NCBI GenBank assembly: GCA_947568835.1
Contig: OX387603.1
Location: 12,672,651 to 12,736,650 of the forward strand
DNA length: 64,000 nucleotides
Origin: Protonemura montana
Taxonomy: Eukaryota > Arthropoda > Insecta > Plecoptera > Nemouridae
Direction: 5' to 3'
Made by a program: the position numbers and the translations under genes. This document shows, one piece after another, positions 16,701 to 28,410 of the stretch. The notes beneath the pieces are model-generated. The model saw nothing but the letters and a program-made list of their open reading frames with translations. It ran no database searches and was not told the DNA's origin. Numbering within the stretch: position 1 is the first letter of the stretch; every line of letters starts with the position of its first letter.

Positions 16701-18806
16701 TCTTAACTGCAAGGTAACTAAAAAATTTGAAATGCAAAAAAAAGTAACTAAATTAAATTTGTTATCACTCCAAGTGACCTCCGTCTCTATTAAGTTATCA
16801 GTTGGTATTTTCGCGAAGACAGCTTAACGTTGGCAAACTCTGACTCGTAAACTTTAAGCCAAATCGTGTAATGGTGTTGGTACCACAGGCATGCAATATA
16901 TCACACCTCTGAATGCTAACTGCTCTCTACTTTTAAGATAAAAGAGATACTTTTTGATACTCTTAATTTTTTGATTGGATTTGTTGCAATGTGTGCTTTG
17001 ATGTCCTTGACATAAATTACTCTCAGTGCGGAACTCGAGGTGACTGTGGAATTCCTGATCGAGATTGATAAGTTAATACAACTTATTGAATCTCCAATTT
17101 TTACATGTGAGTTAAAACTTTTGGTATTGAGCATGTTAAGTTGATTGTAATTTATATGAATTATTATTAAAAGTATGTTGTCCGATTACGGCAACAAAAA
17201 AGTAATGATGCAAGTAAGAAAGCTACTTAAAATGATTGCTATTCTTTTACTAATAGTGAGAGTGTCAAAAGCCTGGTATGTGTAATACTTCTTTATTTAT
17301 TTATTCGTTTTCAGCAATTCGGCATACAGTACAAATAATATACACCCTCCGGCTTCGTAGGATTTTAATTTACTAAAATTACCTTTCATTACTTATATTT
17401 AAAGTTTTCAGTCTTAATTGTAAGATATTTACATTTTCTGGTCAAGGATTCACCACACACTTTGGCAGTTTGTTCCACAGCTGGGTTGTTGTTGAAAGAG
17501 GGAAGAAGGAAAGTAACTTATCAAAGTTTAAAAAAAATGACCGCGCCATAACATTGTAAAACTCTCTGTATCTAAATTGTAATATTCTTTTTTAACTCCG
17601 GTAAGTTATATTCCTTCCTACATTTTGGCTAATCGTTCTTATACAAGGTTATGATGATTACATTTATTGTGATTTATTCACCAACTTTTGCTGTAGTATT
17701 TCATTCCTAACTCTTAAAGATAATCACCCTCAAAATTTTGTTGTATGCTGTAGATAGCTCAGAAATTGCCGATGAAAAGGAACCTAGTTGTTCACATTGT
17801 GCAAACCTCGCTAAGTTCACTCCGTCTTTGTCATTGCAGATCTGCGGCTAGAGCTGTTGAAGGTCCCTCACAACCAGCACTTGGTTGGTGCGCTCTACGG
17901 CCTGCTAATGTTGCTTCCGCAGACAGAAGCGTTCCATACATTAAGAAGGCGACTCGAATGCGTGCCCAGCCTGCATCTGCACTGCTCTCAGTATGTGTAT
18001 TTGCCATAAAATCAGCAATCAACATACCCTCCCCTCCCCATCCCTACTTGGCAAACAATGAAACCATTTTGTTGAAATTTGTGGAAATTTCACATCTGAC
18101 TGGACAAGGAATCAATCATTTAAAAGTTAGGCATCAGGACCTCCATGTTCGTTAGCTTCAGGGCCTTGGGTTGCTGTTGGGTTGTTAAACGGCTCAGGTC
18201 TGTTTGGTGCATTGAACAGTACTGCCCTGAAGATGTCGGTGCCATCACAGTTGAAAAGTTGGCTAACACCACAGTCTGCTTTAGGGCCAAAAACCATTTG
18301 AAACAGCTAACCCCTTGAATGTACCAAAATTTAGTGTTCAGCAAGATTGAGGGAGTTATAATTTTAAGTGAAATGGAAAATACAAAATACTCTTTTCATT
18401 TTAGCACAGTGTTACAATAATTTTAACAATTTATATCTAGTTTTTTAAAGCATGTTGTAACTGCCCACCCAACCGCCATCTTGAGCCCCTGCTCGTGGGC
18501 ACATTTGTCCACAGTCAAAATGCAAAATGCTTGGATGCATGTACAGTATTCTAATAAAATGTTAAATGTAGATGATACAATAACTTGAATGACGTTTGCG
18601 GCTGGCTGCCAACGTGTATTTCACGCAACTTTGTGTTTTTCAGAATGCCAGTGTCAGTGAAGGAAGTTAAGCCGCGGAGAAGCGAAATAGATTTTGATAA
18701 TTTGCTAGAGCATTTCATTGCAGTTCAGCAAAACCACTCGATAACCAAGCAGACCAATCGAACTTTGGCTTTATTAGAACAAGGAGTACTCAATGTGGAG
18801 TTATAG
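10710..18806 (+). CDS. VAC14: VAC14, scaffold of the PIKfyve-FIG4 complex
   Basis: Twelve coding exons: 10710-10813, 10952-11213, 11475-11912, 12322-12466, 13189-13415, 13783-13920, 14376-14548, 15351-15525, 16238-16356, 17027-17106, 17840-17990 and 18644-18806 (TAG). Phases agree at every junction, giving 724 residues (human 782). VAC14 is a HEAT-repeat scaffold that holds the lipid kinase PIKfyve and the phosphatase FIG4 on endosomes and so controls PI(3,5)P2. Recognisable blocks are [20 protein letters not shown] at the N-terminus, [115 protein letters not shown] and [20 protein letters not shown]. The tail (from about residue 675) is weakly conserved. Intron 10 carries a LINE remnant. Confidence 0.96.
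17281..17640 (-). mobile_element. LINE (CR1/jockey-like) 3'-end remnant in VAC14 intron 10
   Basis: On the minus strand, 17513-17441 reads [18 protein letters not shown], the typical C-terminus of a non-LTR reverse transcriptase (WNKLP followed by VV). It is followed by a 3' UTR-like stretch that ends in repeated AATAAATAAATAAA units (plus 17291-17305, read as TTTATTTATTTATT). The frame is broken and the polymerase core is absent. The 5' limit near 17640 is a guess. Confidence 0.6.
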
Positions 18807-20199
18807 CCGTAGACATCTAGATAAAATTGATCATTGTGAATGATACATTTATTTTCGTATCATATTTGCATTGCCATATAAATATCCAATGTAATTGCTG
18901 ACCCATCTTTCTAAATTGTATTTATTATGCTTATGTACAATATTACAACTACTTCACAGCATATAAACATGCTGCTGTAGGTACCCATAATTTACCAACA
19001 AACTCAGCATATGCGATGTTAAATTACAAATATGTTCGTAACTTTTAGTATTACTATGATCATTCTGCATACCAACAAACATCCAGCAAGATGTTATAAA
19101 TTATACTCTCGTTCTTTCGGAAGATTACATTCCGAATGAAAAGAAAAACGGGCAAAACTTGTTAGGATGTTAAAATGTTATGATACTGTGAAGGCTGTGA
19201 TTCCTTTTCTTAAAATATTAAGTTACGAGGTGGACACCTAATCTGATTTTGATACGTTATTTTATAAAAGGAATTTCTGTATTACATTTTCATCATCTGA
19301 AAGATTTTTATCTAAAATTGAATCAATTTGAATGTAAGATGACGTCATCGGGCCAGCGTCCATGCGCCGAGTTTACTGAAAAACCATTTGAAGGCTAAGC
19401 AGTGTGAAATGTGTAAAAACTATGTAATAAGTACACCAAGATCTGTAAGATTTACAATTAAACATTTTTTCTATCAGAAATGCCGAGTTTTGTGTACTTT
19501 TGTCACTCTTTTACTTGTTGAGCATGTTTCGTCGCTGATTTGACTATGGTAGTTCCGAGCGATGCCGAAAGTATAATCATGGCGGACGGCTGTGGGAGTG
19601 GGGGTCGGTCATGGTTGGAATTTGGGCCCCTTGCGCTCGATAAATAACAATTATCTAGTTGATAATATGATAAAAGTGATGAATGCATAATAACTTATAA
19701 TAAAAACTTATATTGTATTTTGCGGTGCGTGTATTAAATGCGTGTGCGTGAGTTCAGTGGGGCATCGCGTGCTGAAAACATCAATCGCCAGGCTTACCAT
19801 TTAGGCTTGGAATAGGCCTAATCCGGCAAACGCATCTTCGAAGAAGATACTAAGTGCCAAGCAGAGTGCCGATTATGCAACTAGATGAGAAGTATTCTTA
19901 GAATTCCGTCAAGTAGAAGTTTTAACGGTAGCCTGTCTCCTAACGCAGTTTTGAATGGGACATTTCTCTAGGGAGGCATAGGCCTAAGGGCTCTCTTACT
20001 GCATGTTCAAGCGTGGGTTAGTGTTAGAACAAACAAGCCTTACCTAGCTTTGATTCAAGGTATAGTTCTCAGTCCGTGACCGAAACCTTACGAAAGAAAA
20101 GATTCATGATCATAGAGTAACGAAAACATCGCAATATAGTGTGGTGATCCCCGGTGTGGAAAATGGGGTCGGTGTTTACTACTTGTGCGTAGGAGGGTC
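18807..20199. other. Intergenic region between VAC14 and the MARVEL gene
   Basis: Contains the VAC14 3' UTR and the presumed promoter and 5' UTR of the MARVEL gene. It is AT-rich to about 19330, then more mixed. No coding exon was recognised. A perfect CRE-type octamer TGACGTCA stands at 19340-19347. Confidence 0.5.
19340..19347. promoter_or_regulatory. CRE-like octamer TGACGTCA
   Basis: A perfect palindromic CREB/ATF-type octamer followed by a GC-rich stretch, about 860 bases upstream of the MARVEL gene start codon. The sequence match is exact; function is inferred from position only, and an 8-mer can occur by chance. Confidence 0.3.
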
Positions 20200-23100
20200 A
20201 TGCAGTCTGAGAAAGGCTCATACATCAACTCTGTGTCTGATCTTTACGGAACTGACGAAATAGAAGTTCTACTGGAGGAGATACGGGACCTTGAACCGGC
20301 GAATTGTCGCCCGGAGGACATCCAGGACTTTGAGATAGCCGGCAGCCAGACAGGAGTGGCAGCGATCGCCGAATGTGAATCTCCTGTCGGGACCGTGCGG
20401 TCCTGGGACTCCCACGCCAATTACCGACATGACCTACCTGGCTCTTCGCAGAATTTATCGTTATTCTCAGGCGTCATTCTTTATTGTGATGAAACGCACC
20501 TCAAGTCATCAACAGGAGTTATACGGGTCTTACTAGTGGTAAGAAAAGCTTGCTAATTAGTATAATGTAATTAATATAGATTAGAATTCTTACAAAAATG
20601 TTACCTTTATACTTTGTAGATGTATTTAAATACTAACCTCGAGAGATTGATTTCTGTTTTGTCTGGCAAGTGTGCAATGGAAGAAAAGCAAATATTTATA
20701 TTAGGATGAAATCTTTTTTAAATTGCAAGCGCTTGCAATGCGCGGGGTATTTTATTATTATCAATACTATAACCGTCTGAAAAATTGATGCCCAAACGGG
20801 GACACGAACCCCGATCTCCACCTATCGCGGGTGTTGCTCTGAACCATTGAGCTATCTGGACACTGGCTTTTTGAGATGATTTTAGTGTATTTGATGAGAA
20901 TGACGGTTCTCCAAGGAGTAGAACCATGAGGCTGCGATTACTCACAGTCACTCCGATTCTAGTGACGCTTTATCAAGTCACAACATGTTAAACTCGAATA
21001 ACTCCAATTTGACGTTGGATTCGTTGCTGTATTAGGATGAAATCTTATTTAAATTGCAAACGCTTGCAATGCGCGGGGTATCTTACTATTATCAATACTA
21101 AAACCGTCTCAAAAATTGATAATAATAAAATATTTTTTACTTTATGAACAGATGTGCAAATAATATCTCGCCACTGAGTATGCAGGATAATGTTGTGACA
21201 AACCATAGCTTTATAGCTTCAATTTGGGCTTATTTTCCTTGAAATATTTTATTAATAGTATATTACAAGGCATCCACTGTTTGTTAGCCTTACCATGTAG
21301 AAGAAATCCACTTAGCTGCTTCCTTTGCTATCTCTTGATTTTACTATTTATATAAAGAAAATAATCATAGATTCTTAAAAGTTCATCCTATTGTTCTTGA
21401 TACTAAATCTTTTAAAAACAGATGGTGCTTTCTTTTAAAAATGTTAATATTTAACAATAATTTCAACCACTTGTAGAAGGACAACTATAAGTGATAAAAA
21501 TTTTTTAGATAACAGGAACAGAAACATTGATAAATATTTTTGATAAGCATTACATTTGAAGTGTTAGTATTGAGGTTTGTGGAACTGAGGTTGGATAGAG
21601 TTTGGCTATCAAAGTGCCATTTTTGTCATCTCACGCTGCCAGTTATTTCCCAGCGCTGCACCCCGATTCAACTGGCATTTCAATTGTCGTTCGGGTGGGG
21701 TTGGGTTCTGTCTCACTTGCAATTGTGTTTGCCATGAGAGAGCCATGGGAAAATGACATGTCACGTGGTTTAGAGGGACTAAAACTTGTTCTGATAAACT
21801 GGTTTCCTTGTCAAAAGCTGGCTTGCTCGGTGAAAAGAGGATCAGCGCTGTTCATGGCTCGTTGGTGACATCTACACATTTCCAGGCCTTAGATATGTAA
21901 TTTTGGTGATAAAATAATGGCTCTAAAACATCCTGGATGATACATACTCCTAAGCTAGCATCTTTAATTTTTGCCTTTTATTTGCTTCTGTTATCTCCCC
22001 ATCAAGGTCTCCAACCACCCAAGTCTAGAGATGTAAAATTACATGTAATTTAAAAAATGGTAATGTATTCCGAGTAATATTACCAAAAATTGGTAAAATT
22101 GGTAAAATAAAAAAAAAATTATATGCTATGGACATGGTTAAATTTTGTTTGCGAAGACAATTTGCAAGTTGTATGACCATATTATTTTCTAAGTAGGTAC
22201 TATTCAGAGTTCATCTTTCTTCACTGTATAATACCTTCGTGCCTTACTCTTAAGTTTGCCCATATTGGAAGTTGGATGGATTCTGTCAACCTTGCATGAG
22301 AGTATTGTGTTGCTATGGATGGGTATTTTTTTATTTGGAAAGTCGGCTGTTATGACAGTGATGGCAAGGTGTCAAATGCTGCCAACTTAGCCACAAACAC
22401 ACTAAACTCAAACAGATGCAACACAGCACCTAAAAATGAAGAAAAAAAACTGGTAATATTACGGTAAAATTGCTTGGTGATAAATATTACCGTAATATTG
22501 CCGTAATATTGCCGTAATATTACCGCTTTACATCTCTACCCAAGTCCCAACCTTTTTGATGGCTGTACCACAACCAAGAAAGTTTTAAATGACAAGAATG
22601 GGAGACGAGTGAATGATCGATGTACTAACAGCGGATGCTCATGTTTCAGATCTCGTCCGTGGCTTGCCTAGCCTGCCTGTGCACATCGGGCACGATGAAG
22701 GTCGGCCTGTTCATGCTGCCGCTAGTAGGCCGCCTCCGCCTTATGATGTTCGTGACCGTGTTCAGCCTACTCGTGACTTGTTTACTAATATTCCTGGACA
22801 TATCACACATAGTATATTTGTTTCCGTTTAACTGGGGAAAGGTGGTAAGTTCTGCAATCTGCATGTTTCTCTTCTATCTGGTGAATTTGGTCATTTGTGG
22901 TTAAAGAATGTTTTCGAGCAAGTTGTTTGCTAGATTTCTAATTTGCATGTGTGTTTGCATTTGCAAACAAAATACTATGAAACAACACTTCTACGCTCAA
23001 CCACAACTCGCTCTGGCTTAGTCTAGACACCTTACATCAGTGTAAAATGTTCTATTTCTTAAGAGAACCACCACATACCTACCCCAGAAAACTTAGGAGC

Positions 23101-24716
23101 TGTGAAATTGGTTCTTGACTAGTTTTTCTTACTGAATTCATAAACCTTTGGGTTTATAGTTTTCAACCCAATGGTTTACCTAATTCTTTACTTTCTTGCT
23201 ATGCAATGACACTTTCCCTTTATAAATGGCAATGTTTGGTTGTTTAGTGACACACCTGTGACATTAAAGCCCCTAATCTGGTAAACATGCAGAGTAACGT
23301 ATCAATGAGCTTATCAAAATGATATAATTTCCAATTTATCATCGTGCAAAAGAAGAATTTTAGACAAAATGATATTGTACCATCTTACTAATTCTCTGGT
23401 CTGATCTGATATTCAGCAAGTGAATGTTTTATATCTTGAAGCCTTGTTAAGCATGTGCCAATATATGCAGCATAACTTGAAGCGTGCGAACATGATTTTG
23501 AATGCAAAGGCGGATGAAGGTTGCTGACGCCGAACGCTGTTTCAGAACGCGGTGGTTTACGTGAGCGTCAGCGTGCTCTACTTGGTGGGCTCGTCGTTGT
23601 TAGTACACCTGATACACGAGTACCACGTGACGTATGCGTGGGTGCCGCGATGGTCCCGAGATCAGCTCATCGTCACTGGGGTAAGTTCCCTGACAGGGCT
23701 TTTAGCTAAGTATTTTGTTTTTGTGTCAATGATCGGCCACTTTTAATTTCTTAACTATGTATTTCGGCGTTGAGTGTAGGTTATAGGTAGAGTTTCAACG
23801 TCAATGTTACAGTCTCTGCGTGAAAAATGACTACCTTACCGACAAAAATGCAGAGTACCGGAAGTTCACGTTAAGTGGAGCCACTGTCGTATGAAATTTA
23901 ATTTCGATATTTATCGTATTTACTCGCTTCTTAATATTGTTACGTGTATATCAATCGTTGAGGTAAACATTGATGAAGATTTTTTGAGCATGAAAAGTTT
24001 CAAAAGTGAGTTAACCTACGAGAAATATCGAAATTAAAATTCATACGACAGTGGCTCCACTTAACGTGAACTTCCGGTACTCTGCATTTTTGTCGGTAAG
24101 GTAGTCATTTTTCACGCAGAGACTTTAACATTGACGTTGAAACTCTACCTATATCCTACACTCAACGATTTCGGTTTATGCATAGTCAAATGAAGTCTTT
24201 GCTTTGCTAGCTACGTTTGTCCAATAATCGGTTAAATTTGATACGGTAAATATTTTGAATGTGTACTTTTTTTATTTTTGTAACTAAGGCAGGCTGAAGA
24301 AGTAGATAAGACCTTTAGGGATGCAAAGTCGTTTCAGATTCTTTTTTTGTCAAACGTTTGGCTAGGGAATTCTCGCTATAGACCAACGATTTATTCCGAG
24401 AAATATTCATATGAAGTGGGCATTCCTGCCACTCCTACCTCTAACTCCCTGAATCGCACAGGTCCTTGGCTACGCGTGCGCACTGGAGGCGCTGGCGCTG
24501 TCGCTGATGTCCAACTGCACAGCGCCACAGTACCGGCCTGTCAACGAAGACCCAAGCTCGATGACGTTGCGCGAGCGAGACCCCGTCACGCCACTGCCAT
24601 CGCCACAGCTGGCCGGGCGGCGGCCGCAGCAGTGGCCCGCCGCACCCCCTGTCGCTCCATACGACGACGTACAGCCCTGCTCGTCCAAGTACCCCGATCC
24701 GTACGCCGTGGCATGA
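20200..24716 (+). CDS. MARVEL-domain four-helix membrane protein (CMTM/CKLF-like)
   Basis: Exons 20200-20538, 22650-22844, 23546-23680 and 24462-24716 (TGA) join at phase-0 GT-AG junctions into 307 residues. ATG 20200 gives MQSEKGSYINSVSDLYGTDE. Residues 1-105 are hydrophilic and acidic. Four hydrophobic segments follow: around 107-127 (VIRVLLVISSVACLACLC), 143-170 (MMFVTVFSLLVTCLLIFL), 179-200 (NAVVYVSVSVLYLVGSSLLV) and 218-242 (LIVTGVLGYACALEALALSL). A cytosolic proline-rich tail ends YPDPYAVA. Short loops, four helices and exon-bounded helices fit the MARVEL fold of CMTM/CKLF-like, plasmolipin or singles-bar proteins, which act in vesicle traffic and membrane apposition. I cannot assign an ortholog, so no symbol is given. 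Introns 1 and 3 carry mobile elements (a SINE and a hAT-like element in 1, a foldback in 3). Confidence 0.75.
20703..20861 (-). mobile_element. tRNA-derived SINE in MARVEL intron 1
   Basis: Read on the minus strand, 20861-20790 folds as a tRNA-like cloverleaf. There is an A box TAGCTCAATGGTTCAGAGC (20854-20836), a B box GGTTCGTGTCC (20810-20800), a seven-pair acceptor stem with G-T wobbles and an anticodon loop CGCGATA. Directly downstream is a non-tRNA body that contains the perfect 18-bp palindrome ATTGCAAGCGCTTGCAAT (20722-20739) and ends near 20703. The same body without the tRNA head recurs at 21032-21120 and 36748-36840, so this is a dispersed family. Confidence 0.7.
21032..21120 (-). 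repeat. SINE body copy (headless)
   Basis: Shares AGGATGAAATCTT, TTTAAATTGCAA, CGCTTGCAATGCGCGGGGTA and the block ending CTCAAAAATTGAT with the SINE at 20703. The palindrome has one mismatch here (ATTGCAAACGCTTGCAAT). The tRNA-like head is absent; the sequence runs on into an AT-rich ATAATAATAAAAT stretch. Confidence 0.65.
22026..22538. mobile_element. hAT-like MITE in MARVEL intron 1
   Basis: The termini are TAGAGATGTAAA at the left and TTTACATCTCTA at the right. A perfect 8-bp target duplication CCCAAGTC lies at 22018-22025 and 22539-22546. The subterminal zones are rich in the motif GGTAATATTACCG and its inverse. At 513 bp with no open reading frame, it is a non-autonomous hAT derivative. 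Confidence 0.9.
23768..24167. mobile_element. Foldback (long inverted repeat) element in MARVEL intron 3
   Basis: Two inverted arms of about 150 bases run inward from CGTTGAGTGTAGG (23768) and from CCTACACTCAACG (ending 24167). They differ at only a few positions and enclose about 100 bases. A 7-bp direct repeat ATTTCGG flanks the element at 23761-23767 and 24168-24174. There is no open reading frame. A diverged, single-armed relative lies at about 51035-51288, inside another transposon. Confidence 0.85.
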
Positions 24717-27700
24717 TAGCGGAAACGTCGTTCGTGCGGCCAATAGCGTCATATCACCTCACTGATGGCGTGCATGGATCGCGTTGCAGTGGCAGCTGGT
24801 TGGCAGTCTGCTAAGACAAGACTGTTTGCCGGACCGTTAGCAAGGCTGTCGTCGTAGCCAAATGGAGTTGTTGCGGTTTTTGGTTTGTTTCCATGCGACC
24901 GAAGGGTTATTACAGTCACGTCCGGTTTAGTTGTTCTTCGATTGGCCGACGGCGAAGTGATGCGATTTAAGTAGAGAATAGAGACCGTGAAATAGTAGCA
25001 CAACCCACGAGTGAGGAAACTGTTCGTTTGTATCTTGCAGAAGTCCAGTTAATCCGGACATTGTAATACCAGCACCAGGTTGTGAATGCGGTTCCATTTT
25101 TGCCTAGCCGCTCTGAGTTACTCTCCCCCCCCCCCCCCCCCCCCCACCTCTGGAGACTTCATAGATTATTCTTACAAAGAAATTTACCTAATGTTTTGTG
25201 GCCTACATTTTTATCTGGTAGGATTATTCCCATAAGTTATCTTTGCTACTTGCGATTTACAAAGTACAATAGTCGTTAGGTCGGCTTGTAGCGCTGGCTG
25301 TAGAGTTAACGCGCGGGTTGCAATCGTCGCCGAGTTCTCACTGCCATTCAGAGTTAGCAGTCAGTCCCATTTTGGAGGTACAGGGTAACGTTTAGCAGGC
25401 TTCCATAGCACCCTCTCATCAGCTAGACTAAGAAGTTGTGTTGTCAGTGCCCTCTCCCTCCAGTCGCATCGTCAGAGACTTGAATGAACATAGTGGCACA
25501 CTTAACGTTCAAACTTAGCCATTTGTCCATAGATTTGATTGTAATACGGCTGGAACTTGCTAGAAAAGCAACTATTGGCAAACAATCGGCTACTTTTGAA
25601 ATGAGACGTTTGAATTTTGGATCGTGATGGAAACAGTCTTGTTTTAGCATGCACCAAAAGCTTTCCTGGCTGATATTAGCTTCTGGTGAGATGTCCAGGA
25701 AGGTGCATAGGACATAGAACTTGAAATAGGGAAAAGAAATCGGCATAGGATAATTGCTAGTTATTCAGAGTTGAGAAGCGAAACGGTTGACATTTCAACA
25801 CTAAGACAAACGTACCTGTCCACACATCTCCTTTTGCTGCCAAATGCTCGTGTATAGGCTGTTAGCACTGAGATCATCTTCCAATAATAAATCTTGTTGT
25901 TGACCTTTGGACTAGACCCAAAATATATCATTTTTGAGCTCCCAAGAAAAGCTTACAGTGGCACACATATGTGTGTGCTGTTCCTGGCCCAGACTGACTG
26001 AATACAAATTAAGTTGTGTCTGAGGCATTACTAGGGAAGGTAAACATTTATTTCACATCTCAATTCGTGGATGGCAAGCTTTGATACGCTCGTAAAATCG
26101 TTAGCGTTCAGAGTGGTGCTGTTGTTTTTCCTTCTCCATCAAACAACCTTTTGGAATCCTTTTCGTTACAAACTGAAAGATAACCGTTGTAAGACAGCGA
26201 CATTCCGTAATAGATATTGGCGATCTATCTTATCATTTAGCTGACAGCCTGTATCCGATACACTTACCTTGACTAGGAATCCATCCACAACCTCACTGAC
26301 AATCTAGACCATAAGATTCACCTTGGCACTAGATAACCGGCTAGCCAAATCAGTCACCAACCCGACACCACATGCGACGCTGAATTGACGGGGGTATGAA
26401 ACACTAGTTCATCAAGACACTTACCAGATTTTAAGTGATTTAATTGTCATGCATTACTCTCTTCTACAAAAGTATTTATACACGTAACTATTATAAATGA
26501 TTATACAATATTATGATTACTAATATTGTGACTAGCAGGTTATTTTGATACATTGAAAAAGAATGTCATACTGCACAAAGTGTACAGTTTTAGTGAACTA
26601 TAAATTGATTAAGAAGTAATTGTAATGATTAGGTATTATTGTCCATTCTTAATATCACGTGGCATAAGTATCGGCAGCTATGCTAGCGTCCTTCCCTCAA
26701 AGTCAACGTTTTAAAATTGGCGTTTTCAACAAGTTAATAGAGAATCGTTAAAGTCATTAATTTTGTATGAGTTCCTATTGCAGTTGTTCTGTATGGAGGA
26801 CTTCTTAAGTCGATAAATCTGAAAAAATCTCTTTGCAAGTCACTTTCTTGCAGCCTACTTAACTTTACATGCCAACTGTATTTTACATGCCCCTAGTAAA
26901 GCATCCCCATTTTATTTGTTTTGACTGGGGTGCTATCCTTTTGCTAGTATAATTAATAATTTATTTTCCTGATTTTGTACAAATATTTATTTTTATATCT
27001 TAGTTTATTAAGCTAGTTATTTATTTTCTTATTTATTGATTTACTGTTGAGTCACTGCTGGCTATCTACATTGTATAGGTCCTTATTTTGGACAGTTAAT
27101 TTTGTCTCACTCATTCTGTCATTCAATTTTATTGATATTATTAGAATAGAATCTCATTTCATTTTTGGAAATTGATTCATGAAACATCTTGACATATACA
27201 CACTTCTCATAACTTATTAAAATATACATTGTTCTATATAAAAAGTTACCTACAGCTACAACAGCATGTAAAAGTACAAAGAAATGAAAATAGCAAAATG
27301 TTTGAAGCCTGGTTTCTTGTGGTACAGCTTTCAATGGTATCTGATACCTAGTCATTAGTTTCGCTGATCAAACTAATCATTTTCCTGCCATGGTTGTGAT
27401 GTATTTAGTGTTCAATGTAGTTTTGTTTTATGTGATTCAGTAACCGCGTGGATTCTGAATGGACGGCATTTGGTATAACAATTATACTGACCAGATTAGT
27501 ACAAACAGACGAGTACTTTCCTAAGCATTTGGTAGAGATAATTATATTATGATAATTCTGTTTTTTAAGAAGTAATTGCAAACAAATTGCAAATAAATCT
27601 GAAATAGTCTAGGTGTTTCAGACCGGTGTGATTAAAATAGTCTGTATTCATGTTCATAAAGCCACTAATGGGTATGTCTTGCTGTTGGCTGAATAGTTGA

Positions 27701-28410
27701 TGTGTTATCTTAAATGTCGTCCATCGAATGAAGAATTGATATCAAACGTGAATGTGAGGAATGCATTCCAAGATTTAATATGGCTTTCTGTTGGAACGAC
27801 TCTCTAAAAAAACATGGTGAGAAGCTCGAATCGTTGGCGCATGCACAATTCGTATTCCATAATTTGTATTTCGTGATGGAACTATAAGAATAAAGAAATA
27901 AGAAATCTATCCTGTCTTCTCTTTGATCTTGTAACTTTGATTGGACTTAGGAAAGCTTGTGGTACTGTATTATCGTTATGGGGCTATAAAGTAGCTGTGA
28001 ACAAACACGATCTGGGGCAAAGATACTATTATATAAGCGTAGAAAACAGATAATGAGTGTTATTCTATTAGTAGCCTTTGGTAACTAAAGGGTATGGAAA
28101 GTTTGGTTTGCAGCGGAATACTTTCTCGAATTTTCTTGAAAAATTTACGATCTGCGTCTACAAAAAATTGATCTGCTAGTTATTAGTTTTTAATACCAGT
28201 TGCAAACGATTTAAAACTAATTGAAATTGTGTCAGCACACTACTCGGCGCAGTTTGTGCTCAGCCACAATTATTCGCGCGATTTTTAGTGCTAACAAAAA
28301 TATTGTTGGTAGTAGTGGATCAACAAGTTGTTTGGAATTGCTTTGGAGATTTGAATTGGCGTTCGAGAGTGTGGGCTGAGTTGCGGGTTGGAAATCTATT
28401 ATTGCCTACC
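24717..28410. other. Gene-poor intergenic region
   Basis: I recognise no coding exon here. It starts with the presumed MARVEL 3' UTR, includes a poly-C run of about 21 bases at 25125-25145, and is AT-rich beyond 26400. Short open frames (25444-25746 and 27119-27355, minus) show no family motif. Confidence 0.5.

Noticed and set aside
20790..20861. A stand-alone tRNA gene (anticodon CGA-like) on the minus strand
   Set aside because: The cloverleaf relies on wobble pairs in the acceptor stem and is fused directly to a body found elsewhere as a repeat, so a SINE head is the better reading.
24347..24814. 155-codon open frame over the last MARVEL exon
   Set aside because: It is in another frame of the GC-rich final exon. 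The spliced frame continues the transmembrane protein and ends at TGA 24716.
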